Notes under the pieces: generated by a model
The model's input: only the letters and a program-made list of their open reading frames with translations
What the model was told of the DNA's origin: nothing
The model's database searches: none
Program-made: the position numbers and the translations under genes
Part shown: piece after piece, positions 1 through 10,873 of the stretch
Layout of the letters: each line of letters begins with the position of its first letter
Position numbering within the stretch: the first letter of the stretch is position 1
NCBI GenBank assembly: GCA_020055645.1
Contig: CM034546.1
Coordinates: 117,168,375-117,232,374, forward strand
Direction: 5' to 3'
From: Tomocerus qinae
Lineage: Eukaryota; Arthropoda; Collembola; Entomobryomorpha; Tomoceridae
Length of the DNA: 64,000 bases

Positions 1-77
1 ATTGTGTATGCATTTCTAATTACTATTATACAAATTATTTTATTTTATTATCAAATGAATTTTTAATACTTTGCAAG

Positions 78-1148
78 GTATTAGCAATATCGGATTCTGC
101 CACGCCGTTTTTATCCATCGTGATATTTTCAAACTTAAAAATATACTTTTACAAGATTGTTGGACTCGAAGGGTAAGGAATTAATAATTATTTATGTTAT
201 CTGTCATTTTGTATGAGCTTCATAATATATTTCTTGTTTTATACCTACTTTGTTGCCTATTTAGAGAGAAACCCCAAGATTGGTTACAAAAAGTCAGCTA
301 TTTTGACGTTTCGAAGCTACTAAAATTGGACGTGCTAATTGGTCGTCACGGTGTAGGGTTAGACCTGTCTGGGAAATACTATGCTCTACTGTTTCGCGAT
401 TCTCATAGAACTTTAAATTTTGTGAAATTCTTTATGGGTAAGCGGTTTATCGGTTTCACCAATTGACTATTTGAGATTTTAAACCCTGTGATTTTGTTCT
501 AATGTAAAATTTGGTATTTTAGGAATAAGTGATACTATAGACCTTTGCCCAATGATTAGAGACTTCAGTCAAACTCAGAAAGCTCTAATGAGTCCTAATC
601 CTGTGAGTTACTTTGGAATCCTAAGATTCGCTGTATGCGACAATGGTGAGATTAAATCATACTATGTTAAATTATAATCCATCAACTTCTTACTTATTTA
701 ATGCTAATTGAAATTGAGAATCAATATTACTGTGTGCTTCATATAGATAAATCGTATGCTGTATCAGCCATTGTATTGACTGACGAGGAACTAATGCTAT
801 TAGGGGACTTAGGGTGGTTAGTAGCCCGCTCTGGTGGAAATGTCACAGCAAAGCACATTCGCAGCTTATCTTCTCTAAGACAAGTGGTATGTAATATTCT
901 TGTTTAAAGACGTACAAGCTACTTATACCAAGTTACTTTAACCGTACTGTTACTCACATATTTGATTCTCTTAGGAATCTTTGGAAAGTGATCCGACATT
1001 CATAAGATTAGTAATTGAAGCTGAAGCTTATTTATTGTGGGAATTTTTGTTCGAGACGGAAGAAGAAAAGGATATTTTTGTCGAAATGCTAAAAGCTCAA
1101 ACGAAGAATGTACCTTTCATTTCATTATCGCAACCTATTGAACCTTAG
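78..1148 (+). CDS. 3' part of an unrecognised multi-exon gene
   Basis: Five coding exons can be chained: 78-172, 265-437, 523-632, 719-886 and 975-1148, ending at TAG 1146-1148. Frames join with phases 2, 1, 0 and 0. The gene continues upstream of the window, or its first exons lie before base 78. The readable protein (about 240 residues) has no signal peptide or membrane segment in view and contains segments such as DWLQKVSYFDV, GLDLSGKYYALLF and a C-terminal acidic helix-like stretch ending FISLSQPIEP. I do not recognise the family. The exon 3/exon 4 junction is the weakest part: the better-looking donor at 646 (GTGAGA) does not match the phase of the only nearby acceptor, so I chose a donor at 633 (GTATGC). 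Exon 1 is also tentative. It looks like an intracellular protein, but no function can be inferred. Confidence 0.5.
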
Positions 1149-2907
1149 TAGTAACTCGAGGTACACAAAGGATCAAGAAAAATGAGGTTTAACTTATAGT
1201 TCGAAATATTATTTATTTAAGATAAAAATACTCGCAATTTCTATAGTTTTTAATTCTTAGCTTGAATTCAAGTTCTAAGTTCGATAGCTATAACAGGCAA
1301 CTTTTCCTGCTATTAGTACTAAGATTTATTCATTGCACCTACGTGCTTTCATTCACTAAAGACATCATTAATAATAACTTACATCACATATTATGGGTAC
1401 ACTACTAATTATGTACTACATGCAATAACGTAACTAACCGCCTAATAATTAACGTGACAAGGATTAAGTCCTATTTAATCAAAGCAGCTTATTAATATAA
1501 TGTTATAATCTTCTGCATAATATGCACTTCATGTGCTTGTGCTCACTGTGAACGTTCACATCACTGTCATATTTAAAGGTTTAAAATGAATATAAATTAA
1601 TGTACTTTCAGTGTTTGCACATACCAATTAACAAACATTACTACGTCCAAATTGCAATAATAAAATTCTACGATACGAGATAATTCTAGCGAAGAATCTA
1701 TTGATTTATTCCCATTTTGGTTACTTTTCTCATTTGGGTTACTAAAATCGCAGAAGGCATCTAAAATCATAAAGTATTGATAAAAGTTGCAAAAAAGGTA
1801 TTAGTACCAGTTGCTAAGCTAAGAAAAAACAACTGTCGGACAGACTCGGGGCTTGGACTCGAGGTAGATGTTATTCATTTCACAATGAGAAAAGTAGAAG
1901 AATCTTGACTATTTTGTATGATAACATTATGCCGCATACTGTACTTTAGTGACTGTAAGGTAACGGTAGTATCAAATTATATGCACAGTTCTCGTCTAAT
2001 ACAGCACATAAAAATATATAAAAACAGCATTAACTAGATGTTTTAACATTTAGTTATTTCTACGAAAAACGTTTGCTATTCTACATAGAGATTTAAACTT
2101 TTAACTATGATCCAAAAGTACTACCAATACCCACTACCAGATGCAATTAGGTGAAGACTCCCTCGATAGATTACCCAGTGACGAGTTTGGATTCATTCCT
2201 AAGAAATAAGCCAAAGGTAGGGACACTCACTGACGCAGTTTTTCATCTGTTATGGGGGTAAATCATAATAATGTTACATTTTATATTCGTTTTATTAAAG
2301 AAAATATCTAACTAAAGCCATGTCATGTATGCACTACTGTCTGTATTTATACTTGAGGACTCCTCTTAAAATGGTCAGAGCAACATTTACTCACATGGTA
2401 AAGTTGCATAAATATGACTCCTCCATTAGACTCAGTAACATGGCTAAGTAAGCATGTAGAGAAATAGTATCGTTGTATTGTTCTCATTTCTTTGCATTTT
2501 GTGTTTTGTCTACTAACAAAAGTAAATTCTATATCGGAAATAGTAAGCAGGAGAGAATAACATTCGATATAATTACTTACATAAATTCGTGGGAATCATG
2601 GGTATATTATTAATGTGTATATATGAAGGATAACCCCAAATTGTCAACACCTTTTTGTCAACACCTTTATTAAATATGGGTAGGTTAGATTAAGTTATAT
2701 TAGAATAGGTTATAGTGTTGACAATTTGGGGATGAATCGTATATGGTGTGTGTGACAAGGGAGACCAATAAATAGCAATATTATGTATAGGCACGTTACA
2801 ATATTCACTTTGACGCGACGATAGAAATCACGAATTTCTTAATAAGTGACAGATTTCATTGTTTCAAACTTATAATGTACGACATAAACTATAAAGATTT
2901 TATATAG
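1149..2907. other. Intergenic stretch; missing first exon of the LITAF gene probably lies here
   Basis: No convincing coding exon is seen on either strand. The downstream LITAF-like gene begins with a splice acceptor at 2906-2907, so its first exon should lie upstream. A short ATG-led segment at 2371-2397 followed by GTAAAG has the right phase (0), but has too little sequence to support a call. A small inverted-repeat element sits at 2634-2731. Confidence 0.4.
2634..2731. repeat. 98-bp MITE-like element with 17-bp terminal inverted repeats
   Basis: CCCCAAATTGTCAACAC at 2634-2650 is the exact reverse complement of 2715-2731. Next to the left arm, GTCAACACCTTT is directly repeated once (2643-2668). 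The interior is AT-rich and non-coding. This is the form of a short non-autonomous DNA transposon. No clean target-site duplication is visible. Confidence 0.6.
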
Positions 2908-4524
2908 AACGATGACCATAGGAGAGGAAGCAAAGATGACAAGGGCAAGGACCGTAGGAATTCTAAGGACGAAGGTAAAGGACATGATAGAAGGAGAAGT
3001 TCAGCCAAAGATGAAAGAAGACACTCGGAAGATCACAACCGAAAACAATCTTCCGATAGACGACACTCAGAAGATCATAATCGGAAACAGTCTTCAGATA
3101 GAAGACACTCGGAGGATCAGAATAGGAGACGCTCTTCCGATAGACGGAACTCAGATGATCAGAAAAGAAGACGCTCTTCTGATAGACGCCGATCCTCTGC
3201 TAGACGATATTCAAATGCCGAAGACGAAAAGGACGTTGAATACTTCGGGGAGCACAATGATTTTTTCCGTCGTCTCTCTGCGATTGTAGCTTACGATGCT
3301 GAGTACAGGCGTGACCCTCAAAACGAGCGAAGAAAATCAGACGCAAACGACAATGATTATGAGCGAAAGAAATCAGATGCTTACGATGGTAATCGCAAAA
3401 GAGGATCGGAGGATAGAAGAGATAGCCAAAAGAGTAGACGATATTCAGGAGAAAGTGATCGAAGGAACTCTCGCAATGATGATGAACATCGTCCTTCCCT
3501 CCCAAGGGAGTTGTTAGAATTTCAGAAAAAATTTCAAAAAACTCAACCAAACGGCCCAGATCATTCACATTTTCATCAAAGGTGGATGTTTCTTTGGCCT
3601 TTCGGAAAAAAGGGAAAGACTGATGACGATGAAACAGCAGAGAATCCAGAAACGGTGGCTACAACAAATACAGGCAACAATGAGCGAAGAATGAGCAACA
3701 AGCAAGAGCCCAATCAGCAACAAAATCAAGATCGACGGAAATCATTTTCAGAAGGAGTGCAAACTATTGACGGCTCTCTTGTCGGCCCTTCGAGTACGAT
3801 TCAGAAACTGATGCCCAAAATGATAACTGACACTATCCAAACGTCATTCCCTAACTTCGGTCTTCAGCCAACTATTATTCGCCAAGCCAAAGATGGTAGT
3901 AATCCAGTATCTTTACGTGATGGGGCTGTACAAACATTAGAAACAAAAATGAAGCAAACCACGCACGTAATACAAACGTCATTTGTCAATCTTATCGACA
4001 ACAAGAAAAAGGTTGCAATGAAAGACAGTACTACTTCTATGCATTTCAAAAGAGGACATCTGGAAATACCCCCAGATAATAAGGTTCGCACTGTAAAAGC
4101 AGTTCCCCGTGACGTTAACAAAGGAACTCGAAAGGCAGCACAGAATGAACAACCAACAGATGTTGAGCATAAAGAGTCACCAACTTCCAGTATACCCGAA
4201 GAACCCAGGCCGAGACAAATTAAACAGCTTCCTTCCAATTTATGCCCAATATGTAAGGTAATTTGAACTGTCTTCCGCCTTTCTTAAACATATTTGGCGC
4301 ATTAAAATTAGATTGATTTGAGATTATTAACATTGTGATATTGTGAATATGTGACCCAGCGAGGTTATTACACGAGGCAAGTGTCTCTATCGGGATGTCT
4401 GGCTGCTTTCTTTTGTCTTTTATGTTGTGGACCATGTTGGTGCAGAAAATGTTGCGATATAACTGTTTGTGACTACTGCGGATGCTCTAAGAGTTTCTAT
4501 AAGCGTGAAAAAGATGCAAAATAA
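2908..4524 (+). CDS. LITAF-domain protein with an Arg/Ser/Asp-repeat N-terminal region (5' incomplete)
   Basis: Two exons are seen, 2908-4257 and 4360-4524 (phase 0 junction), giving about 504 residues after a missing start. The C-terminus has the LITAF layout: a CPIC zinc knuckle just before the intron, then about 20 hydrophobic and Cys-rich residues (GCLAAFFCLLCCGPCWCRKC), then a second knuckle CDYC near the end. LITAF (SIMPLE) proteins bind zinc through the paired knuckles, insert the hydrophobic part as a membrane hairpin and act on late endosomes and lysosomes. The N-terminal 200 or so residues are unusual: charged, with a 14-residue unit built around SSDRRHSEDHN repeated about four times at 3040-3207, and further RRSSDRR- and KKSDA-like motifs. 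The middle region repeats IQTSF twice. No ATG precedes this frame in the exon (TAG at 2905-2907), so an upstream exon must supply the start. An AATAAA lies at 4571-4576. The LITAF call is good; the role of the RS-like region is unknown. Confidence 0.72.
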
Positions 4525-5775
4525 CAACATAATATGAGATGAGAATGAGAGTAAGACGATACTACATAAAAATAAATACTACAATGATAAACAGTAGTAA
4601 ATCTTGTTTTCATTTTCAAATCACCACGTTTTCAAATCATTAACGGCTTAGTTGACTGAATCTGCTGGTATTTATACGTGATTTTGATTCACTGAAATCT
4701 TAAGTCACAAGCATTAAAACCGTAGTTAGATAAACGTTGCAAATATGTAGTAGAATAGCAAAAAGTATAATATACCTACAACAGTTCTTACAACTTCATG
4801 TTTATACATAGATTTTCAGAGGCTATTAAGCATTGAACGACACACTCAATTGATACCTGCTTGTAAATGTGCTAATGATATCATATGCAAACTCTAGCTA
4901 GCAATTTCTCATTTTCTTTCGACATACAATACAGACACACGTATACCAGTAAAGCTATAATAATAATAGTTGTGTGTGAATGTGAAATAGAGATATCTTT
5001 CATACAAACAAAGTGCTAGTTCTGAGTTTTTCTTTAAACCTCGAACTCTCGAAGTAAACATGAGACAACCAATATTAATACAGGTATATTATCCAACATT
5101 TAATATCTAGTATTCTCTATACACTATTGTAAAATGGCCAAAAGATTATCATGTATTGTTGCAAATAAAATACATCCGACTAAACTAAACCCTTGGACAG
5201 GTCAGCAATAATTGCTAGAAAAATTGCAACTAATAACATTGGCACGATCATAATAAAGTAAACAATGTTTTTATGACATTTTTATTACATGGTACTTATC
5301 ATTTATATGATACAAGCACCGACTACCGACCGAACTGATTTTCTTTTCACACTTCAATCAAATCTTTTAACGTAGACTCTTCACAATCATACTAATATCA
5401 CGCAGGAAGTGTTAAATTAAAGGAAATGATGAGACTAGGACTAGAGTGAAAAAGTGTAAAATGTAAATCTTGTGTTTGTGTATAAGTATTACAATTAATA
5501 GAAAAGGAATATTATGGTAATAGTAGTAAACAAGTAGACAGTTGAAGTAGAGTGTTTGAGCACTTTCGCAGAAATACTATAAAGGGAGTGAACTCTCTAA
5601 AAACGTATTGACAGCATAGCATTTTCGGATTTTTATAATAAAATTAAAATTGAAGTATGTACTTGCTTTAAACACTTTAATATTACAGGCATTTGTTTCA
5701 GCCGATTACAAATTGCCACAATTATTGAAAATTGTTAAATCAGTGAAAGTGAAATACCAGTTTCAAAATTGCGTG
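4525..5775. other. Intergenic region and P4HA copy 1 promoter
   Basis: It holds the LITAF 3'UTR with AATAAA at 4571-4576, then AT-rich DNA without genes. A TATAAA at 5578-5583, about 190 bases before the P4HA start, is a plausible TATA box. Confidence 0.4.
5578..5583 (+). promoter_or_regulatory. Candidate TATA box of P4HA copy 1
   Basis: TATAAA followed by GGGAG, placed so that transcription would start near 5608 and leave a 5'UTR of about 170 bases. Supported only by motif and distance. Confidence 0.35.
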
Positions 5776-8700
5776 ATGTCTTCTTTTCTCGTTGTCTATA
5801 TGGTTTTTGTGGCAAATTTATTGTGTATTAGTTATGAATTTGAGACAAGTTCAGGAAGTAGTATACAAGATCAATTCGCTTCCCTCAGTAATTTGACGCT
5901 TTGGGCGTCTGTAGAATACAATCTCTACAAGCACTTCAAGATACGCTACGACGAAGGACATTATAGCAATGAGCCATCGATTTCGAAATTGGTACTAGAA
6001 CGGTAAGTTTATAGTTTTAAGTTGAGGTGAACATTTGATGATATTTCTATCATCATAATATACGCTTAATTTGAGTGCATTTATTTATCAGATTGTGATT
6101 GTAGAATTCTGTATTACCTAGAATGGAAAGAAAAAGCATCATGAAGCTATTAGTTTAAATTATGTATTTATTTTTGCAGATATTTCTACGATTTTGAAGA
6201 TTCTATTGGACTAAATAAGAGTGATAGAAACAATAGCGCTTTCTCAGTGGCTAAAGAGATTTCAGCTAATCCAATAATGATATATCGTATGATGTACAGA
6301 AGCAATAAATACAAAAGAGTTATTGATATTTTCGGTAAGATTGATATTTTCACTAAAGTTTTACTCAATCTCCATAAAGTAGTATGTAATAAAATAGTTC
6401 CTTTATAGTTATTGCTAAACCTTTTGAGTCAAGTCTTAGCTTTTACCTCGTTTGTAATTGTAAGGTTCGAAAACAAGCGAAGTATTTGAAGGTGATAGGA
6501 GAGAAAACATTTGGGAACTCTTACAAGCTGATAAAGAAACATTACCAACGGAAAACGATGTGCGAGAAGCAATGGAGTCTATTTTACGGCTTCATTTTAT
6601 TTACGGTTTGAATATCACAGAGGTAACTCCAGTAATTATGCCTTCATGGGTTTATACAAGTTACAAGTACTATAAGCTTGCTAAGATTTGTAAATCTTAG
6701 TATCATGTAGTGTACTAGCTTATTCACTTTCAATTTTCAGTTTGCAATGGGAGTAATCGCAGGTATTCAGACTAACACGAGACTTGATGCAATCCATTGT
6801 TACGAAATCGGAATCCATGCTAATGTGACTGGCCATTACGATTTAGCAGTAGAATGGCTTGAATTAGCATACTATAAAGTCCATTTCGAATTGGATCCAT
6901 CTCTTGATAAAGATACAGTTAATCATGGTCTTCTGGAGATCATTATAGAAGTTAGTTAATACTTATAATGTGTATTAGATGCTTTCAAAGGGATCTGTCA
7001 ATAATGACAAAACCTACAGCAAGCCGTAACAGAAGCTCGCCTGAGTAAAGGTTGCCGTGTACACATTTTGGTAGACGAAAAGTACTCGCACGTAACAGAA
7101 AACCGAGCGTACGGATTTTGATCAAACTTTTAGAACTAAGTCTTTATATATATAGCTACGACATATTAAAAATTCAGACATTGATATTAAAGGGAAACGA
7201 AGCTATATCACTTGAAAAATCAACATACAATCAAAATCAAGGTTTCGGGTGGGAAATCAAAAAGTGGGATCTTCCCATTTTCCCAGTGGGAAAAGTGGGA
7301 ATGAAAATGGCTTAGTGGGTGGGAAAATGGGAAATGAAAAAAATGACTGGGAAATGAAACATTAGTACACAGAAGGTATAAATACTGCTCCCTAGCAGTC
7401 TCATATGAGACGAGACTTATTTAGTGCTCTTCAAGTCATCCTTGCTCGTTTACATTTCGTAAGTTTTTGAAAGTTGTTTGTAGACGTAGTCAAAATTTTG
7501 CATTGAAGTTTTTTTCTTTAAACTATGTAAACGTAATAATAATTACAATAATTTAGGGCTTTTAGTCAGCGGGATATCGTTACCTGTGTTGCCTTATGCA
7601 ATGAATGCAACAGATTAATGTATATTAAAATAAAAACACTGCGCACTGTGCTTCAGATGCAGTCACGTTATTCGGCTGTATAAATTCATAGCCCAAATTA
7701 CAAAATGTGATTATTAAATCAAATTACTTGTATTACTCACTTCACATGTCAACACTAATGCAACTGCCGAGTATTCCAAATTATTATTCACTTTGTCATA
7801 AATTACGTGATCTTAATAAGCAGAAAATAAACCAAAGTAAAATTTAGAGTATGGAATTGGCAGTCCTTGTCATCTGGATTGAGGAATTACAAAATTATTT
7901 ACTTTTGTTTTTGGTTGGTAATTTGTAGCATAAAAGAACAGCCGCCGTAGGTTACCGCAGCGAATCATATCATTTCACGTGACTTTTTTTCATTTCCCAG
8001 AAATTTCCCACTTTTCCCGTATTTCCCACTTTTCCCACTTTTCCCAACTGGCTATCAAAATGAGGTGGGAAATGGGAAAATCCGAAACTATGATCAAAAT
8101 TGATAATTGTTGACTGAAAATCAACAGAAAATCAAAATGGATTAATGTTGGCTATGAAAATCAACAAAAAATCAAAATTGATTAATGTTGACTATGAAAA
8201 TCAACAGAAAATCAAAATTGAATAATGTTGACTATGAAAATCAACAGAAAATCAAAATTGATCAATTTTGGCTATGAAAATCAACAAAAAATCAAAATTG
8301 ATTAATGTTGACTATGAAAATCAGAAGGGAATCAAAATTTATTAATGCTGACTATTAAAATCAACAGAAAATCAAAATTGATTAACGTTGACTATGAAAA
8401 TCAACAGAAAATCAAAATTAGTTAGTATTGAGTATTAAAATTAACAGAAAATCAAAATTAATTAATATTGACTATGAAAATCAAAAGGGAATCAAAATCG
8501 GTCAATATTGTTTATCAAAATCAATAGGAATTCGAAAAATGCAAGTTTGACTATATAATTGAATACAAATGCGAAATAGATTTATTTCTGTCCTCTAATA
8601 GTTATTTTCCGGTTTGATTTGCTTTATTATATCTTAAATTTGGTAGAAGCGGAGTGAAATATTTTATACTATCCCGCTAACAATTTATAGGAAACGCCAT

Positions 8701-10230
8701 TGAACTTTTTAATGTCCATTTAATGCCAAATTTTCACTTTGACTATCAAAATGAAGACAAAGTGAGCGCGCGGTATCTCAGCAACCAATGGACCGATTTA
8801 CTTCAAATTCAATAGGGATCGTCAGTGGCCCATAGGCATTGTTTTTGCCAAGTTTGGTCAATATCCGCCTTTGCTTTCGAAAGTTATCGTGGGGACGGAC
8901 GGACGTACGGACGGACGTACGGACGGACGTACGGACAGACTGTGCGGTTCTATAAGCTCGCTTCCTCAGGCGAGCTAATAATACATTTTATTCATTCATT
9001 TTATTATTGCAGCATGATGCAGCATTAGCAGATATTCCTCAATGGGTACCCACCATTTACCAGGACAGGGTGTGGGAAAACTACCAAACCCCAACAAAAC
9101 ATGCCACCCCTCACAACAGAACTACACGCAAAACAGTGCAATGTAAAAGCTGGAAGGGAAGAAAGGAAGATAACTACAATGCAATTAACTATTGGGTTCT
9201 ATGCTCTGGAGAAAACTTGCAGGTACTTGTGCTGGGATTTTCATTTTATTATGATCTTAGACAATCCTGAGTTTTAGAAAGATTTTTTTTATATTTAAAT
9301 TATATGTTGCAAGCATATGGGATTTGTGTAGACAGATAAAGAAAAATCTCAGCTTTATTGCTGGCTTGACCCAGGAAAGAATAAAGCCAATGTAATCAGA
9401 CCCTCAAAAATGGAATTGCTTTCTAAATATCCTTACATTGTTCAAATATACGAAGTCATTGGACCTAATTTAACTGAGCGAATTGTAACAAAAGCAGAAA
9501 GCAGTCTGAAGCGGTCAACAGTATTGGGCGGGTATGACGAAGTCAAAAAAGAACCAGGATCAATATTGTCTAAAGCACGTACATCTGCAAATAGTTGGCT
9601 TTACACCACCAAAGAAGAGTCGGATCTTATAAAAATTGAGAAGCGAATTGAATCCATTACTGGATTAGAAACGAAGGGAGATGCAAGCGAAGCCCTGCAA
9701 ATTGCCTCATATGTGTTTGGAAGACATTATGATGTTCACACCGATACAGTAACAAAAAACAATATTATACCACAATAATAATAATTCCCATATACACTTA
9801 TAATGTCATTATCATGAATTATTTGCAGCTTAAAGATGGGTCTTTAATATCCAAGTTGGGAGATCGAATTGCGACATTTATGATCTATGTAACTGGAAAC
9901 AGATTTTATTATTTTATCTAGATTTACAGAAATACCATTGTGTACATAACTGCTGAACTGTTGAATGAATAGTTGCACGAGCCTTTAGCTGGTGGGTTTA
10001 CGGCCTTTCTACAAGCTGGAGTTGCTGCAAGGCCTGTGAAAGGTTCTGCTGTATTTTGGTACAATCTACACAGAAATGGGAGTGACATGGATGATCTCAC
10101 ATGGCATGGAGCTTGTCCTGTCGTATTGGGACATAAATATGTTGCCAACAAATGGATTCGTGTTGCAGCCCAATTTCTTGCTGCACCATGTTCGCTGGAC
10201 CAAAATGATACAGTAGTTAATATAATGTAA
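5776..10230 (+). CDS. P4HA: Prolyl 4-hydroxylase alpha subunit, tandem copy 1
   Basis: Eight exons: 5776-6002, 6180-6334, 6465-6622, 6741-6950, 9013-9222, 9332-9748, 9829-9888, 9973-10230; 564 residues (human P4HA1 is 534). The start at 5776 gives a signal peptide (MSSFLVVYMVFVANLLC) and matches copy 2; an in-frame ATG-less extension upstream is ignored. The enzyme hydroxylates X-Pro-Gly prolines of procollagen in the ER lumen with 2-oxoglutarate, Fe(II) and ascorbate, in complex with PDI as beta subunit. Order: P4HA N-terminal domain (exons 1-3), TPR-like peptide-binding domain (exon 4), 2OG-Fe(II) dioxygenase domain (exons 6-8). Iron ligands H456, D458 and H524 and the 2-oxoglutarate lysine K534 are all present, so it should be active. 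Intron 4 is about 2 kb and full of repeats; the other introns are 80-180 bases. It is the first of three tandem copies. Confidence 0.93.
7233..8090. mobile_element. Foldback-like element rich in GTGGGAAA, inside P4HA1 intron 4
   Basis: The left part (7233-7365) is dense in GGGAAA/GTGGGAAA; the right part (7988-8090) is dense in the complement TTTCCCAC. The ends read GGTTTCGGGTGGGAAA and (reverse strand) AGTTTCGGATTTTCCC, so they form imperfect terminal inverted repeats. The interior is non-coding. The pattern fits a degenerate non-autonomous DNA element. It lies within AATCAAAATCAA-type sequence like the minisatellite that follows, so it may have inserted into that array. Superfamily not assigned. 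Confidence 0.5.
8091..8535. repeat. 40-bp minisatellite, about eleven copies
   Basis: The unit is ATCAAAATTGATTAATGTTG plus ACTATGAAAATCAACAGAAA (40 bases), repeated head to tail with point changes, becoming more divergent to the right. It lies in intron 4 of P4HA copy 1 and has no open coding sense. A loose match to the unit also appears at 7210-7232, left of the GTGGGAAA element. Confidence 0.85.
8690..8995. repeat. Non-autonomous transposon remnant with a GGACGGACGTAC microsatellite
   Basis: A block of higher GC content containing GTATCTCAGCAACCAATGGA and a GGACGGACGTAC repeat at 8894-8936, ending in a short hairpin AAGCTCGC/GCGAGCT (about 8955-8980). This arrangement is typical of the end of dispersed DNA elements in arthropod genomes, but no second terminus or target duplication was identified. 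Confidence 0.4.
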
Positions 10231-10873
10231 AATATTTTCATGCAATACAATGCAATGGGTGTAAAATATTGCCGATATTATTTTATTAGTGAACTATAGT
10301 AAATCTCAAGTTTTAACATTACCATTTTATGCCATTGTTTAAGGTGCGAGTGTGATATATATGTTTTACTTGTATGTACTGCCTAGAGTTGTAATTCATC
10401 TATTACACGAAATATATTCTCCATTTTCCGAAAGAGGTGAACAAAATTCTTTAATTACCGACGCAAAGAGATTGATTGAAAACTCTTGGTGCTGGTGCTT
10501 GATGTCATTATGCATAAGTTGTAAGCTCTTTCGGCCTTGAAGTAACTACAATAATGTAAACGAAGTTTATGACAATTTTATTACCGTGTCATTCGGGAAG
10601 TGTAATTGTAAGAGCATTGCTTTAAAAAAGGTACAGTATATCAATGTTCATACAAATTTTGTGGGTTTAAAGTTTTAATAATCAGAAAAGACCTGCATTC
10701 TTTATCAAATTATTATTTTTCCTACTTCTTCTCTACTCTATACTAAACTATTTTTACGCTTAAATTCATTATTCAACGTTTGTATTCCTATTTAAGGAAG
10801 GCATAACATTCATAATACACTTTACAGTGTACAAGTATTTAGCTACTCATTTACACAGCATATAGTTATCGAA
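10231..10873. other. Spacer between P4HA copies 1 and 2
   Basis: It contains the 3'UTR of copy 1 and the promoter of copy 2. An open stretch at 10352-10540 has no recognisable product and I do not call it a gene. No clear TATA box was seen. Confidence 0.4.

Noticed and set aside
2912..3289. 125-codon plus-strand frame starting at an ATG
   Set aside because: It is a shifted reading of the Arg/Ser/Asp repeat region; the frame in phase with the LITAF exon is open throughout, and the repeat makes alternative frames open as well.
3200..3568. 122-codon open frame on the minus strand
   Set aside because: It is the antisense of the RS-repeat coding exon; the plus-strand frame continues for 450 codons and leads to the LITAF domain.
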